Shown here piece by piece: positions 42,029-50,152 of a stretch of 64,000 nt of DNA (positions within the stretch are counted from its first letter, which is position 1; each line of letters opens with the position of its first letter). The translations under genes were made by a program, and so were the position numbers. A model generated the notes under the pieces. It saw only the letters and a list, made by a program, of their open reading frames with translations, ran no database searches and was not told where the DNA came from. The stretch is from Paenibacillus thalictri (lineage in GTDB: Bacteria; Bacillota; Bacilli; Paenibacillales; NBRC-103111): positions 109,794-173,793 of the forward strand of contig NZ_SIRE01000022.1 in assembly GCF_004307995.1 (NCBI RefSeq), written 5' to 3'.

Positions 42029-42508
42029 ATGAAGGTGACTCCGCCAACTATACAGAATGACGAGGCGCTTTCGCTTAAGCTGATGGTCGTCTTGTCCAAA
42101 GCTTATAAAAGCGTTATGGAGAAAGCGGCCAAGGATATTAAACGTTACGGCATGTCTCCCTCTGAATTCGGCATTTTAGAGGTGCTGTATACAAAAGGGA
42201 AGATTCCTATTCAGAAAATCGGCGAGAAAATATTGATTTCAAGCGGCACGATGACATATAACGTGGACAAACTTGAGAAGCGGGGATTGGTTGCGCGAAT
42301 CCCTTGCCAAGAGGATCGGCGGGTGGTGTATGCGGAATTGACGGATGACGGCAGGCAACTGTTCGAACGCATTTTTCCGCAGCATGCGGCTGAAGTGAAT
42401 CATATCTTCAGCGGGCTTACCGCCGAACAAAAACTAGAAGCGATAGAAATGCTCAAAATCATAGGCAAAGGAGTGCATATTGATGACAGAAACATATCGG
42501 ACAATTGA
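42029..42508 (+). CDS. MarR family transcriptional regulator
   Basis: A 159-residue winged-helix regulator. The DNA-binding region is about residues 55-105: IGEKILISSGTMTYNVDKLE is the recognition helix region, and RIPCQEDRRVVYAEL the wing with the conserved D-R-R. C96 in that wing is a possible redox sensor, but a MarR cysteine there is not a known hallmark. GGAGGTG (42021-42027) is only one base from ATG 42029 but seven from in-frame GTG 42035, so translation may start at 42035. Its 3' end overlaps the pirin gene, and it probably controls both through the operator at 41978-41995. Confidence 0.93.
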   Translation: MKVTPPTIQNDEALSLKLMVVLSKAYKSVMEKAAKDIKRYGMSPSEFGILEVLYTKGKIPIQKIGEKILISSGTMTYNVDKLEKRGLVARIPCQEDRRVVYAELTDDGRQLFERIFPQHAAEVNHIFSGLTAEQKLEAIEMLKIIGKGVHIDDRNISDN

Positions 42509-43367
42509 GGGGATTTACCGCGGAGCGCCGTTTCATATGGTAGGTGACGGATTTCGGGTATCCAACTATTTTCCATCCGTGAACGATTTAGGCCAAAGAT
42601 TCAGTCCGTTCCTGCTGTTGGATTATAACGCGCCTTATGTGTTTCCGCCCAGCGATACCGTAAAAGGCGTTGGAGCCCACCCCCACAGAGGCTTCGAAAC
42701 TGTATCGATCGCTTATGAAGGGTACGTTGAGCATCATGACAATCATGGCAATCACGGGATTATCGGACCTGGCGATGTGCAGTGGATGACGGCGGGCTCC
42801 GGATTGCTGCACAAGGAGTATCATGAGAAAGAGTTTTCCCGGCGTGGGGGAACGTTTCATTTTATTCAGCTGTGGGTTAATCTTCCCCGGGCGGATAAGA
42901 TGCATCCTCCGAAATATCAGGAATTGCTCAAGAAAGATATGGGCAGAGTTGCGCTGCCCGACCAAGGCGGAGAAGTCCGCATCATTGCTGGGGATTACAA
43001 CGGCACTCGCGGTCCGGCCTCGACGTTTACGCCGATTCATCTTTTCGATATTCAATTTAATAAGAACGGTAAAGCGCAATTCGAGCTGCCGGCCTCCTAT
43101 AATACTGCGGTTTTGGTGCTCAAAGGCAAAGCACAGATGAACGGTGACAAGCCGGCTAACGAAGGGGACTTCGTATTGTTTGACAATACGTCCGGGCTCA
43201 TTGCAATAGAAGGTCTGACGGACGATACGCTGGTCATAGTTCTGAGTGGCGAACCGATTGACGAACCGGTCTATCAGCATGGACCTTTTGTGATGAACAG
43301 CCGTGAAGAGATTATAGAAGCTTTCAAAGATTTTCAATCCGGTAAAATGGGCAACGCCAATTTCTGA
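42483..43367 (+). CDS. Pirin family protein
   Basis: A 294-residue bicupin. The metal-binding histidines are in the conserved HPHRGFETVSI block (about residues 62-72) and HHDNHGNHGIIGPGDVQWMTAG; the second cupin is more diverged. Bacterial pirins bind iron and some have quercetin 2,3-dioxygenase activity; the true substrate is usually unknown. ATG 42483 follows AAAGGAGTG. It overlaps the end of the marR gene by 26 bases, so the pair is probably one operon responding to aromatic or quinone stress, an inference from the family pairing. Confidence 0.92.
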   Translation: MTETYRTIEGIYRGAPFHMVGDGFRVSNYFPSVNDLGQRFSPFLLLDYNAPYVFPPSDTVKGVGAHPHRGFETVSIAYEGYVEHHDNHGNHGIIGPGDVQWMTAGSGLLHKEYHEKEFSRRGGTFHFIQLWVNLPRADKMHPPKYQELLKKDMGRVALPDQGGEVRIIAGDYNGTRGPASTFTPIHLFDIQFNKNGKAQFELPASYNTAVLVLKGKAQMNGDKPANEGDFVLFDNTSGLIAIEGLTDDTLVIVLSGEPIDEPVYQHGPFVMNSREEIIEAFKDFQSGKMGNANF

Positions 43368-43512
43368 GCGGTGTTCCAGGTGTAATTCTCAATATCCGGC
43401 TTGTTTCCGGGCAAATCAGAAGCGGTTTATATTAACAGCACGCGCTTAGTTGGTTGTTGCCGCTGTTTTCTGATAAACTACCGATATATAAGAATGTCGG
43501 AGGAATGTAACC

Positions 43513-46029
43513 ATGCGGCGAGTACGCAGAGAAGATATTGAATTGTTGGCCCCTGCGGGGGATTGGGATTGTATGAGGGCGGCCGTGGCGAACGGAGCGG
43601 ACGCGATCTTTTTTGGAGTGGAAAAGTTCAACGCCCGGGCGCGCAGCAAAAACTTTACGACGGACGAGCTGCCCGATATCATGTCGTTTCTTCATCTATA
43701 TGGGGTGAAGGGCTTTCTTACATTTAATATTCTCGTTTTTGAGGACGAGATGGAAAGCGCCAAGCAGCTGGTAGAGGCTTGTATCGCGGCGGGCGTGGAC
43801 GCTGTAATTGTGCAGGATTTGGGTTTGGTCAAAATGATCCGGGACATTTCTCCGGACTTCCCGATTCACGGTTCGACGCAGATGACGATTACGTCCCCGG
43901 AGGCAGTTGAGTTTACGAAACCTTTCGATATCGAAAGGGTCGTGCTGGGTCGTGAAAACAACTTGAAGCAAATCCAGACGATCGGCGAACAAGCCAAGCA
44001 GCCGATGGAAGTGTTTGTGCACGGGGCTTTGTGCGTTTCATATTCCGGGCAATGTCTTACTTCCGAGATGTGGGGCGGCCGTTCGGCGAATCGCGGTGAA
44101 TGCGCTCAAGCATGCCGGTTGCCCTACGATCTGATGGTCGACGGCGTACAGAAGCCGATGGGCGATATCGCCTATTTGCTGTCGCCTAAAGATTTGGCCG
44201 CGCTTGAACTGATTCCGGAGCTGATCGAAGCGGGTGTTGTGTCGTTTAAAATCGAAGGGCGTCTGAAGAGCCCGGAATATGTCGCCAACGTGGTGAGCAA
44301 ATACCGAAAGGCAATCGACCGGTATTTTGAAGGGCAAGATCCGAAGCCGACAAAAGAGGAGCTGCGCGAGCTGGAGCAAAGTTTTTCGCGTGGGTTCACT
44401 TACGGTTTCCTGAAAGGCACAAACAACAAGCAGCTGGTGGAGGGTACTTACCCGAAAAGCCGCGGCGTATATCTGGGAAGAGTCAAGCAGGTGCTGCGCG
44501 ACGGTGTGTTGTGTGAGCTGGAAGCGTCGTTGAAGCGCGGCGACGGTATCGTTTTTGACGCGGGCGATCCGACGAAGAAGGAAGAAGGCGGGCGCGTCTA
44601 CGATTTGCGCCGCAAAGGCAACAAGCTGGAGGGCGAAGCGCCGGGCGGGCTGATCGAAATTGTGCCGGGCCGCAGCGACGTCGACTTGAAACGGGTGCAT
44701 GTCGGTGACCGCATCTGGAAAACAAACGATCCGCATCTCGACAAGCGGCTGCGCCAAACATTCGAGACGGACAAGCCGTACCGCGTATTCCCGGTACGCA
44801 TTAAGGTGACCGGCGCTGCCGGCCAGCCGCTGAAGACGGTATGGCACGATGTGCAGGCCGGCCATACCGTGACGGTCGAGTCGGAGCTGGCGCTGGTGAC
44901 GGCCGAGAAGCGGCCGATGGACGCGGCGCTGTTCGAGGAGCAGCTCGGCCGTCTCGGCGGCACGACCTTCGCGCTCGAGCGGGTCGACGCGCATCTCAGC
45001 GGTGAGCTGATCGTGCCGATGCGCGAGCTGAACGCGATCCGCCGCCGCGCGGTGGAGCTGCTGGAAGCGCAGCGCCGCCAGCCGCGCGAGTTCATGCACA
45101 GCCGCGTCGACGTGTACGCCGATGCGGCTGCGCAAGGGCCGTCGATGCTGCCGAGCGGCGGCCGGGCTCAAGCACGGCTGACTGCGCTGTGCCGCACGCT
45201 GGAGCAGGTGCGCGCGGCGGCTGAACTCGATGTCGAGATGATTTACGCCGACTTCGAGTTCATCAAGCAGTTCCCGGCCGCAGTGGAGGCCGCACGCGCA
45301 GCGGGCAAACGCATTGCGCTGGCAACCCCGCGCATTCATATGCCGGGCGAGACGGGATATTTTCAGAATATCATCAATTTGCGTCCCGATGCGGTCCTTG
45401 TACGCAATACCGGAGCGGCATATTGGTTTATGAAACGGCGTCAGGAGCGTCCGGATGAGTATCAGCCGGAGCTGATCGGCGACTTTTCGCTGAATGTGGC
45501 CAACCATAAAACGGCTGCGTTGTTTTTGGAGTCCGGGCTGCAGCGGGTGACCCCGTCGTATGATCTTAACATTCAGCAAATGGTCGATATGCTGGGGCGT
45601 TCGGATACGTCCAAGCTGGAACTGGTCATTCACCAGCATATGCCGATGTTTCATACGGAGCACTGCGTGTACTGCACGTTTTTAAGCGAAGGTACAAACT
45701 ATATGAACTGCGGCCGTCCTTGTGAAGATCATCGCGTTTCGCTGCAGGACCGGATTGGCATGTCGCATCCGGTGCGGGTGGACGAAGGCTGCCGCAATAC
45801 GGTATACAATGCGATTGACCAGTCCGGCGCCGAATATATCCGCAACTTCATGGAGCTGGGTGTACCGCGCTTCCGGGTGGAGTTTCTGGAGGAGACGGCG
45901 GATAAGGTGCGCGAGGTGATTGCTTTGTACCACCGGGCGCTGCGCGGCGATATTACAGGAACCCAAGTATGGAAGTCGCTGAAGGCGACCAACCAGCTTG
46001 GCGTCACACGCGGACAATTGGTAAAATAA
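43513..46029 (+). CDS. U32 peptidase-family protein (RlhA/TrhP-like), double-length
   Basis: An 838-residue protein of the U32 family, whose members include tRNA and 23S rRNA hydroxylases; proteolysis is established for few. The N-terminal TIM-barrel has the family start IELLAPAGDWDCMRAAV, the HGALCVSYSGQC signature near residue 176, and Fe-S-type cysteines in GECAQACRLPYD. A DUF3656-like middle follows. A second U32-like segment at the C terminus carries its own cysteine set (HCVYCTFL ... CGRPCEDH, about residues 715-740). This resembles RlhA but is longer, as though two U32 units were joined. ATG 43513 follows a GGAGGAATG-type site. It is monocistronic. Confidence 0.88.
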   Translation: MRRVRREDIELLAPAGDWDCMRAAVANGADAIFFGVEKFNARARSKNFTTDELPDIMSFLHLYGVKGFLTFNILVFEDEMESAKQLVEACIAAGVDAVIVQDLGLVKMIRDISPDFPIHGSTQMTITSPEAVEFTKPFDIERVVLGRENNLKQIQTIGEQAKQPMEVFVHGALCVSYSGQCLTSEMWGGRSANRGECAQACRLPYDLMVDGVQKPMGDIAYLLSPKDLAALELIPELIEAGVVSFKIEGRLKSPEYVANVVSKYRKAIDRYFEGQDPKPTKEELRELEQSFSRGFTYGFLKGTNNKQLVEGTYPKSRGVYLGRVKQVLRDGVLCELEASLKRGDGIVFDAGDPTKKEEGGRVYDLRRKGNKLEGEAPGGLIEIVPGRSDVDLKRVHVGDRIWKTNDPHLDKRLRQTFETDKPYRVFPVRIKVTGAAGQPLKTVWHDVQAGHTVTVESELALVTAEKRPMDAALFEEQLGRLGGTTFALERVDAHLSGELIVPMRELNAIRRRAVELLEAQRRQPREFMHSRVDVYADAAAQGPSMLPSGGRAQARLTALCRTLEQVRAAAELDVEMIYADFEFIKQFPAAVEAARAAGKRIALATPRIHMPGETGYFQNIINLRPDAVLVRNTGAAYWFMKRRQERPDEYQPELIGDFSLNVANHKTAALFLESGLQRVTPSYDLNIQQMVDMLGRSDTSKLELVIHQHMPMFHTEHCVYCTFLSEGTNYMNCGRPCEDHRVSLQDRIGMSHPVRVDEGCRNTVYNAIDQSGAEYIRNFMELGVPRFRVEFLEETADKVREVIALYHRALRGDITGTQVWKSLKATNQLGVTRGQLVK

Positions 46030-46103
46030 TGGATAGACCGGATCTTGGGCATGCGCTGCATGAGTGTCGGCGAAGAAACCAGGACCTATAATAAATAAGC
46101 AAA

Positions 46104-46325
46104 CACAAAAAGACGCTTCCGTTACCGGGAGACCGCTGAAAAAGTGAACGCTGCATGAGCGAATTATTCCTCCGATCGCCAATTGTCTCCGAATTTCTTG
46201 GATTATACCCGCATGTGGCGGATGAAATTCGGAGACAAAAGCGAACGCTGGCGCTTCTCCGGAATAATTTCGCTCACTTCGCTACTTTTTCAATGGCCTC
46301 CTTCGCCGGAATGCGTCTTTTTGTG
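46104..46325. mobile_element. 222-bp imperfect palindromic element (MITE-like)
   Basis: Terminal arms CACAAAAAGACGC (46104-46116) and GCGTCTTTTTGTG (46313-46325) are perfect inverted repeats. Further inward GAAAAAGT/ACTTTTTC, GAGCGAATTATTCC/GGAATAATTTCGCTC and GTCTCCGAATTTC/GAAATTCGGAGAC also pair, so the whole element folds into one long hairpin. No transposase frame is present. It lies in the 410-base gap between two convergent genes (U32 and DUF218). No target duplication was evident. It could be a non-autonomous transposon or a structured repeat family. Confidence 0.7.
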
Positions 46326-46441
46326 CAAAAAAAGGCTCTTAGCACGCCATCTCTATCGCCCAAGAGGATCTAATGGACTTGAGACCTGACAAACGTAACG
46401 GAGCGGAGCGGTGCCTGTGCTACAACGGCCCGTTATCAACG

Positions 46442-47185
46442 TTACCGTTGAAGCAGTCCAAGCACCTCTTTGACCAGCATAGTGAGCTTAGCCAGCGCCG
46501 AAGCGGATGGAGCAAGTTTATTCATATCCCAGGCGAATTGCGGGCTTGTCCGATAATCGGTCGGGTACGGGATGACATAAACGCCTTGGTTTTTAAAATG
46601 GTGCACCGCCCGTTCCATATGATACGCCGATGTAATCAACAGCGGCTGCTTGAATCCGTGCTCGGTGAGGATACCGCGGGTATGCTCGGCGTTCTCCGCG
46701 GTATTGCGGCTTGTATCGTCCAGCAAAATAGCCGATTCGGGAACGCCCAGCGAGATCATTGTTTGCTTGGCGATCCGGCCTTCATTCCCGGTATCGGCGA
46801 ACACTTGGCCGCCGGAAACGATGATCGGCAGTCTGCTTTTCCGGTAAAGCTCCACCGCAGTGACGGCACGGCTCAAGGTATCTCCGGTAAGACCGCCGAT
46901 ACCGCCGGTGCCGGGAGCGCCGCCAACGGCTCCGCCGGTCAGTACGACGATTGCATCGGCGGAAATATCCGCCGGAGGCGTGTAGCGGTACTCCCATGCC
47001 CTCAGCAAGCTGTCGCTGAGCAGCGGCATACAACACAAATACATGAACCCGGCAAGCAGTGCGGATAGAAGAGCCGCCCGTTTATGGCTGCGATACAAAT
47101 AAAGGGCCAGCAGCAGCGCAAGTAAAATAAACAGGCCGGGGGGGCTGATGAGACTAAAAATAAATTTTAATATATACAGCATCAC
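46442..47185 (-). CDS. DUF218/YdcF-ElyC family membrane protein
   Basis: A 247-residue protein with two N-terminal TM segments (about residues 4-30 and 37-60) and a DUF218 domain: AIVVLTGGAV, PIIVSGGQ, DDTSRNTAENAEHTR and LITSAYHMERAVHHF are the standard blocks. The ElyC member of this family influences peptidoglycan and lipid-carrier metabolism, but no enzymatic reaction is assigned here. The start is GTG 47185 or the next codon ATG 47182, with AAGGGAAC upstream. It is divergent from the gerPF-like gene. Confidence 0.87.
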   Translation of the reverse strand: MMLYILKFIFSLISPPGLFILLALLLALYLYRSHKRAALLSALLAGFMYLCCMPLLSDSLLRAWEYRYTPPADISADAIVVLTGGAVGGAPGTGGIGGLTGDTLSRAVTAVELYRKSRLPIIVSGGQVFADTGNEGRIAKQTMISLGVPESAILLDDTSRNTAENAEHTRGILTEHGFKQPLLITSAYHMERAVHHFKNQGVYVIPYPTDYRTSPQFAWDMNKLAPSASALAKLTMLVKEVLGLLQR

Positions 47186-47293
47186 ATTGCAGTTCCCTTC
47201 GGATTTCTGTTTGTATTATACTACGCCGGAGGTTCTTTTTTCACCAGAGCCTGCATAAAGTGTATGACAACTCCCGAGTAAGGAGGCAGCTGC

Positions 47294-47518
47294 ATGCCCT
47301 CTATTATACTGGCTCCCATCAAGTTTGTGAGCATTTCCGACGATAGCACCGTCAATTTTGGCGATGTGCTGCAAATTACCCCGAAGAGTACATCCAAGGC
47401 GTTCGCCGGCGGAGGCGGAGGTAATACAGGAGATTGGTCGGTGTCGATATCGGTCATCAGCTTTACGAATACGATCGACCCTGATGTTAACGATTCCAAT
47501 AATGCGGGGAACAATTAA
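47294..47518 (+). CDS. gerPF: Spore germination protein GerPF-like
   Basis: A 74-residue GerPA/GerPF-family protein. Hallmarks are the N-terminal VNFGDVLQITPKS strand pair, the Gly-rich AFAGGGGGNTGDW and the C-terminal TNTIDPDVND, which fits GerPF best. GerP proteins sit in the inner spore coat and help germinants reach their receptors. ATG 47294 follows AAGGAGG. In the usual operon gerPF is the last gene; here it is separated from gerPA-PE by a reverse Hsp20 gene and a permease relic. Its own terminator follows at 47535. Confidence 0.85.
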   Translation: MPSIILAPIKFVSISDDSTVNFGDVLQITPKSTSKAFAGGGGGNTGDWSVSISVISFTNTIDPDVNDSNNAGNN

Positions 47519-47534
47519 ATGGATGGCATCATCC

Positions 47535-47563
47535 GGAGGCGCTGAGAGCGGCTCCTTTTTTTG
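47535..47563 (+). terminator. Terminator after gerPF-like gene
   Basis: GGAGGCGCT and AGCGGCTCC (one mismatch) pair around GAG, followed by seven T residues. Confidence 0.7.
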
Positions 47564-47576
47564 TGGCCCCGGCTTG

Positions 47577-47624
47577 AAAAAAAGGGATGCCGGCGAGGTC
47601 AACACCACGCTTGCATCCCTTTTT
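47577..47624. terminator. 12-bp inverted repeat with A/T tails
   Basis: AAAAAGGGATGC (47579-47590) and GCATCCCTTTTT (47613-47624) pair around 22 bases. It is a bidirectional terminator, abutting the end of the permease relic, and may mark an old rearrangement border. Confidence 0.7.
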
Positions 47625-47626
47625 GT

Positions 47627-47740
47627 CGGCAGAACGATTCTCCAGAACACCGAATAAATGTTGCAGCCGTCGATCATGGCCGCCTCGTCCAGATCTTTGG
47701 GAATCGCTTGGAAGAAGCCGGTCAATATAAAATGTGTGTA
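47627..47740 (-). pseudogene. Relic of a sugar ABC transporter permease (EAA loop)
   Basis: On the minus strand, 38 codons read as the conserved cytoplasmic loop of MalG/UgpE-type permeases, containing TGFFQAIPKDLDEAAMIDG followed by a segment ending RIVLP. The EAA-x3-G-x9-I-x-LP signature is exact. Homology stops at the terminator on one side and at a stop codon shared with the Hsp20 gene on the other; the rest of the roughly 280-residue permease is missing. No start codon or neighbouring ABC genes exist here. It is a fragment left by deletion or carried in by rearrangement. Confidence 0.8.
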
Positions 47741-48211
47741 TTATAGAAACCGCACATCCACGGAATGGTAATAATCGCCGTAAGTCTGCTTGCGCATGTG
47801 CAGCTGCAAAATGCCGTTTTTGTATACGGCCCGGCATGAATCGGGATTCACCAGATTGTTGAGGCGCACCGTCTGCTTGCCTTTGTTCGGCAAGTTTTCC
47901 AGCCGCACTTGATGTTCTCCTACCAGCACGTTGACCTGCTTAGCCATGGTACGGTCGGGAATGTGCGCTTTGAGGACAACGCTGTTGTGCGTTTCGAACA
48001 GCTCTGTATGGATCGGATTATCCGCCGACTTAATCTGTGCGGTAGCCGACGGCAGCGCCTGCTTCATCACTTCTTTGACGTAGTTTTCGACCCATGCCAT
48101 ATTTTCCCCGCCGCCGGTCGGAGAGAAGGGCAGCTTACCTCCGAAAAACTTTTCGAACGCCCCCCAGCCCATTTCGATCGGATCGTCGTCTTTTTTATTT
48201 TTGTCGGCCAT
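47741..48211 (-). CDS. Hsp20/alpha-crystallin-like protein, possibly spore-associated
   Basis: A 156-residue protein with a variable N-terminal half (Lys/Asp-rich start, then GWGAFEKFFGGKLPF) and a C-terminal alpha-crystallin-like beta domain (about residues 75-150: HTELFETHNSVVLKAHIPD ... YKNGILQLHMRK). Small heat-shock proteins hold unfolded proteins, and some Bacillus relatives (CotM, CotP) are coat proteins. Its place inside the gerP region suggests a spore role. ATG 48211 follows GGGGTG six bases upstream; a frame back to 48250 is open but less likely. It is divergent from gerPA. Confidence 0.75.
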   Translation of the reverse strand: MADKNKKDDDPIEMGWGAFEKFFGGKLPFSPTGGGENMAWVENYVKEVMKQALPSATAQIKSADNPIHTELFETHNSVVLKAHIPDRTMAKQVNVLVGEHQVRLENLPNKGKQTVRLNNLVNPDSCRAVYKNGILQLHMRKQTYGDYYHSVDVRFL

Positions 48212-48348
48212 GTCGTTCACCCCATTTGCTATCGCCATCTTCGTAAGCATTATATGAGCCCGGAGGAACGGAAATGATTAAAAAACATACTGCCGCCGGT
48301 TGGCACATATAAATTAATAAATTCATCCGAACATGAGGGTGTGGTCTC

Positions 48349-48585
48349 ATGCCGGCGATCGTCGGGAACATTAAAATTCTGAATGTCGGCCCGAGCTCCA
48401 TCGTACATATCGGCGACGCCCTTCAACTCGCCCCGCAAAGCACGTCCAAGACGTTTGCCGGGGCAGGATCGTTTAATACCGGTGATTTTTTGCGGGCCTA
48501 TACGGTAGCCAGCTCCACCAATACCAACGATTCCGACTTGATCGACAATTCGCCGGTCACGGCAAACAAGGCGGGGGGACTGTAG
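48349..48585 (+). CDS. gerPA: Spore germination protein GerPA
   Basis: A 78-residue member of the GerPA/GerPF family (VHIGDALQLAPQSTSKTFAG ... NTGDF ... TNTNDSD). It is first in the gene run that continues with gerPB, gerPC, gerPD and gerPE in the canonical order, which sets the name. ATG 48349 follows GAGGGTGTGG. In Bacillus the operon is expressed in the mother cell under SigK; I could not identify a convincing SigK promoter here. Confidence 0.86.
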   Translation: MPAIVGNIKILNVGPSSIVHIGDALQLAPQSTSKTFAGAGSFNTGDFLRAYTVASSTNTNDSDLIDNSPVTANKAGGL

Positions 48586-48588
48586 CCG

Positions 48589-48807
48589 ATGAATATGACG
48601 GTCCATCAAACGATTATTATCCACCAGCTTCGCGTCGGCAGTGTGACCAATTCCTCGGTATTGCAAATCGGAAGCTCCGGCATGATCAAATCATTGTCCA
48701 ATTTATACAACTCGGGAGGTTTTACCGGTCCGGCGCCATCGGCCGCACCAGGGGCCAGCCAGCAGGAACTGCCGTTAGTTCCGCTTGCGTCGCCGACCGC
48801 TCCTTAA
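48589..48807 (+). CDS. gerPB: Spore germination protein GerPB
   Basis: A 72-residue protein starting three bases after gerPA. The N-terminal part (TVHQTIIIHQLRVGSVTNSS, then VLQIGSSG) is the GerPB pattern, followed by a Pro/Ala/Ser-rich tail (about residues 45-72) of low complexity. Translation is probably coupled to gerPA. Role: coat protein needed for normal germinant access. Confidence 0.84.
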   Translation: MNMTVHQTIIIHQLRVGSVTNSSVLQIGSSGMIKSLSNLYNSGGFTGPAPSAAPGASQQELPLVPLASPTAP

Positions 48808-48845
48808 ACGCTCCTTAAATTATTCGTAAGAAAGAGGATGCTGCC

Positions 48846-49442
48846 ATGAATGCCGGCTGGCCTAAATCTTATTTCGAGCAGCTTAACGCCTACTTGCAGT
48901 GGCAAACAGACCAAATCGTCCGGCTTGAGCAAAAGGTACGTGAAATGAGCAAGGAGATTGAGCAGTTGAAGCAGCAGCGGGCGATTCGGGTCGACCGCAT
49001 CGAGTACAAGTTTGACCAGCTGAAGGTGGAGACACTGGAAGGCACGCTTAATATCGGCTTGTCGCCGACCGGAGGAGATAAAACGATCGAAGACCTCGCC
49101 GTAAACGGTAATGCCGTAGGTGCGGCGGACGGTGCAGAACAACCGGAGATGTACGCGCGGGTGGAGCGGCGCGTATTTCAATATTTGGACGAGGAGTGCT
49201 CGGCTGACATTCAGTCGCTGGAACGCGAACGCGATTTTCATTTGAGCGAGGATTACCGGGACTTCATGATCCAGGATATTCGCGGACAAATGGAAGGGCG
49301 AATTTGGCATTATTTAAAGACGACGCAGCGTGCGGCGGCGGGAGAAAGCGAAGCCGATCAAGAAGAGCTGGTTTTTGGCAGGGTAAAAAGGGATGTTTTG
49401 GCCGCGGTGGAGAAACATTTGGACGACAAAAGGAAAAGCTGA
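48846..49442 (+). CDS. gerPC: Spore germination protein GerPC
   Basis: A 198-residue protein with an N-terminal coiled coil (about residues 10-45: YLQWQTDQIVRLEQKVREMS, then KEIEQLKQQR), a short beta region typical of GerPC (VDRIEYKFDQLKVETLEGTL, NIGL) and a charged C-terminal helical part. GerPC is the largest GerP protein and may assemble the others in the coat. ATG 48846 follows AAGAGGATGCTGCC. Confidence 0.88.
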   Translation: MNAGWPKSYFEQLNAYLQWQTDQIVRLEQKVREMSKEIEQLKQQRAIRVDRIEYKFDQLKVETLEGTLNIGLSPTGGDKTIEDLAVNGNAVGAADGAEQPEMYARVERRVFQYLDEECSADIQSLERERDFHLSEDYRDFMIQDIRGQMEGRIWHYLKTTQRAAAGESEADQEELVFGRVKRDVLAAVEKHLDDKRKS

Positions 49443-49471
49443 GTCCATGAGCTGATAAAGGAGTGGTGTGC

Positions 49472-49651
49472 GTGAATGTGTATATCGAAAATAAACAGCT
49501 TTGTGTGGGGGAGATTCGCATTACCGGGGTATCCGCCTCCTCTGTGTTTCTGATCGGTGACACCGAGGTGGTTACGTGTTCCTCTATCTTTGATACGCCG
49601 CCGGAGTCGCTCATTATCGGGGCGCCGGTACCTTTGACCAATCCGCAATGA
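49472..49651 (+). CDS. gerPD: Spore germination protein GerPD
   Basis: A 59-residue protein with the GerPD pattern (VCVGEIRITGV-like strand, SSVFLIGDTEVVTCSSIFDT). GTG 49472 is chosen because AAAGGAG lies eight bases upstream; two earlier in-frame GTGs at 49463 and 49466 overlap that site. Its last bases overlap gerPE (ATGA at 49648-49651), indicating coupled translation. Confidence 0.84.
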   Translation: MNVYIENKQLCVGEIRITGVSASSVFLIGDTEVVTCSSIFDTPPESLIIGAPVPLTNPQ

Positions 49652-50070
49652 CAAAGGTCAGAACGTCCGTTGTGGGGTATGTCCATATACATGACGTGGT
49701 GCTCGGTTCGATCTACCAAGTCGGGGATAACACGGAAATCCGCTCTCGCGCCAGGGTGTTTGCGGTTCAGCGCACGATCCCGGTATACTGGGGCTCGGAA
49801 GGCGATGCCAGCTTGGAACAATTCGACACGTTCAAAATTCCGATCCCGCAGCCTTACATCAGAGAATCGCTGCAGGTGGAGCGGGAGTACCTGGACCCTT
49901 ATATCCGGGTGGGAAAAGTCGATATCATCTCGGTCAGCTCGGCCGCTGTATTTCAAATCGGCTCCAACCGGTTTATGGATTTGGAAGCGCGCGTGAAACA
50001 TCAGCGCCAAATTCAGAAGCAAGGCGAGGGGATTCCGCAGGTGAAAGTAACGGTGCCCAAGGAAGATTAG
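49648..50070 (+). CDS. gerPE: Spore germination protein GerPE
   Basis: A 140-residue coat protein. Two repeated motifs, VYHVGDN-like SIYQVGDNTEI near residue 22 and AVFQIGSNRF near 105, are the GerP-type strand-turn elements. It is the last gene of the run; gerPF, expected next, is instead 2.3 kb upstream. The next gene downstream is an unrelated AT-richer toxin-antitoxin pair. Confidence 0.85.
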   Translation: MTKVRTSVVGYVHIHDVVLGSIYQVGDNTEIRSRARVFAVQRTIPVYWGSEGDASLEQFDTFKIPIPQPYIRESLQVEREYLDPYIRVGKVDIISVSSAAVFQIGSNRFMDLEARVKHQRQIQKQGEGIPQVKVTVPKED

Positions 50071-50152
50071 TTCTAATTATGTGATATATTTGATGTGTTA
50101 TTTTACGAATGATACAGGTATAATGATAACAGCAAAGAAAGGAGTTGTTATC

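Noticed and set aside
44038..45663. 541-codon minus-strand frame opposite the U32 gene
   Set aside because: Antisense shadow with Arg/His/Leu-rich composition and no recognisable motif.
47529..47837. 102-codon minus-strand frame spanning the permease relic in another frame
   Set aside because: The EAA-loop signature is in a different frame; this one has no recognisable content and overlaps the Hsp20 gene.
48301..48325. SigK-type -10 (CATA-like) upstream of gerPA
   Set aside because: CATATAAAT is near the pattern, but the downstream TA and a -35 AC at correct spacing are missing, so it was not listed.
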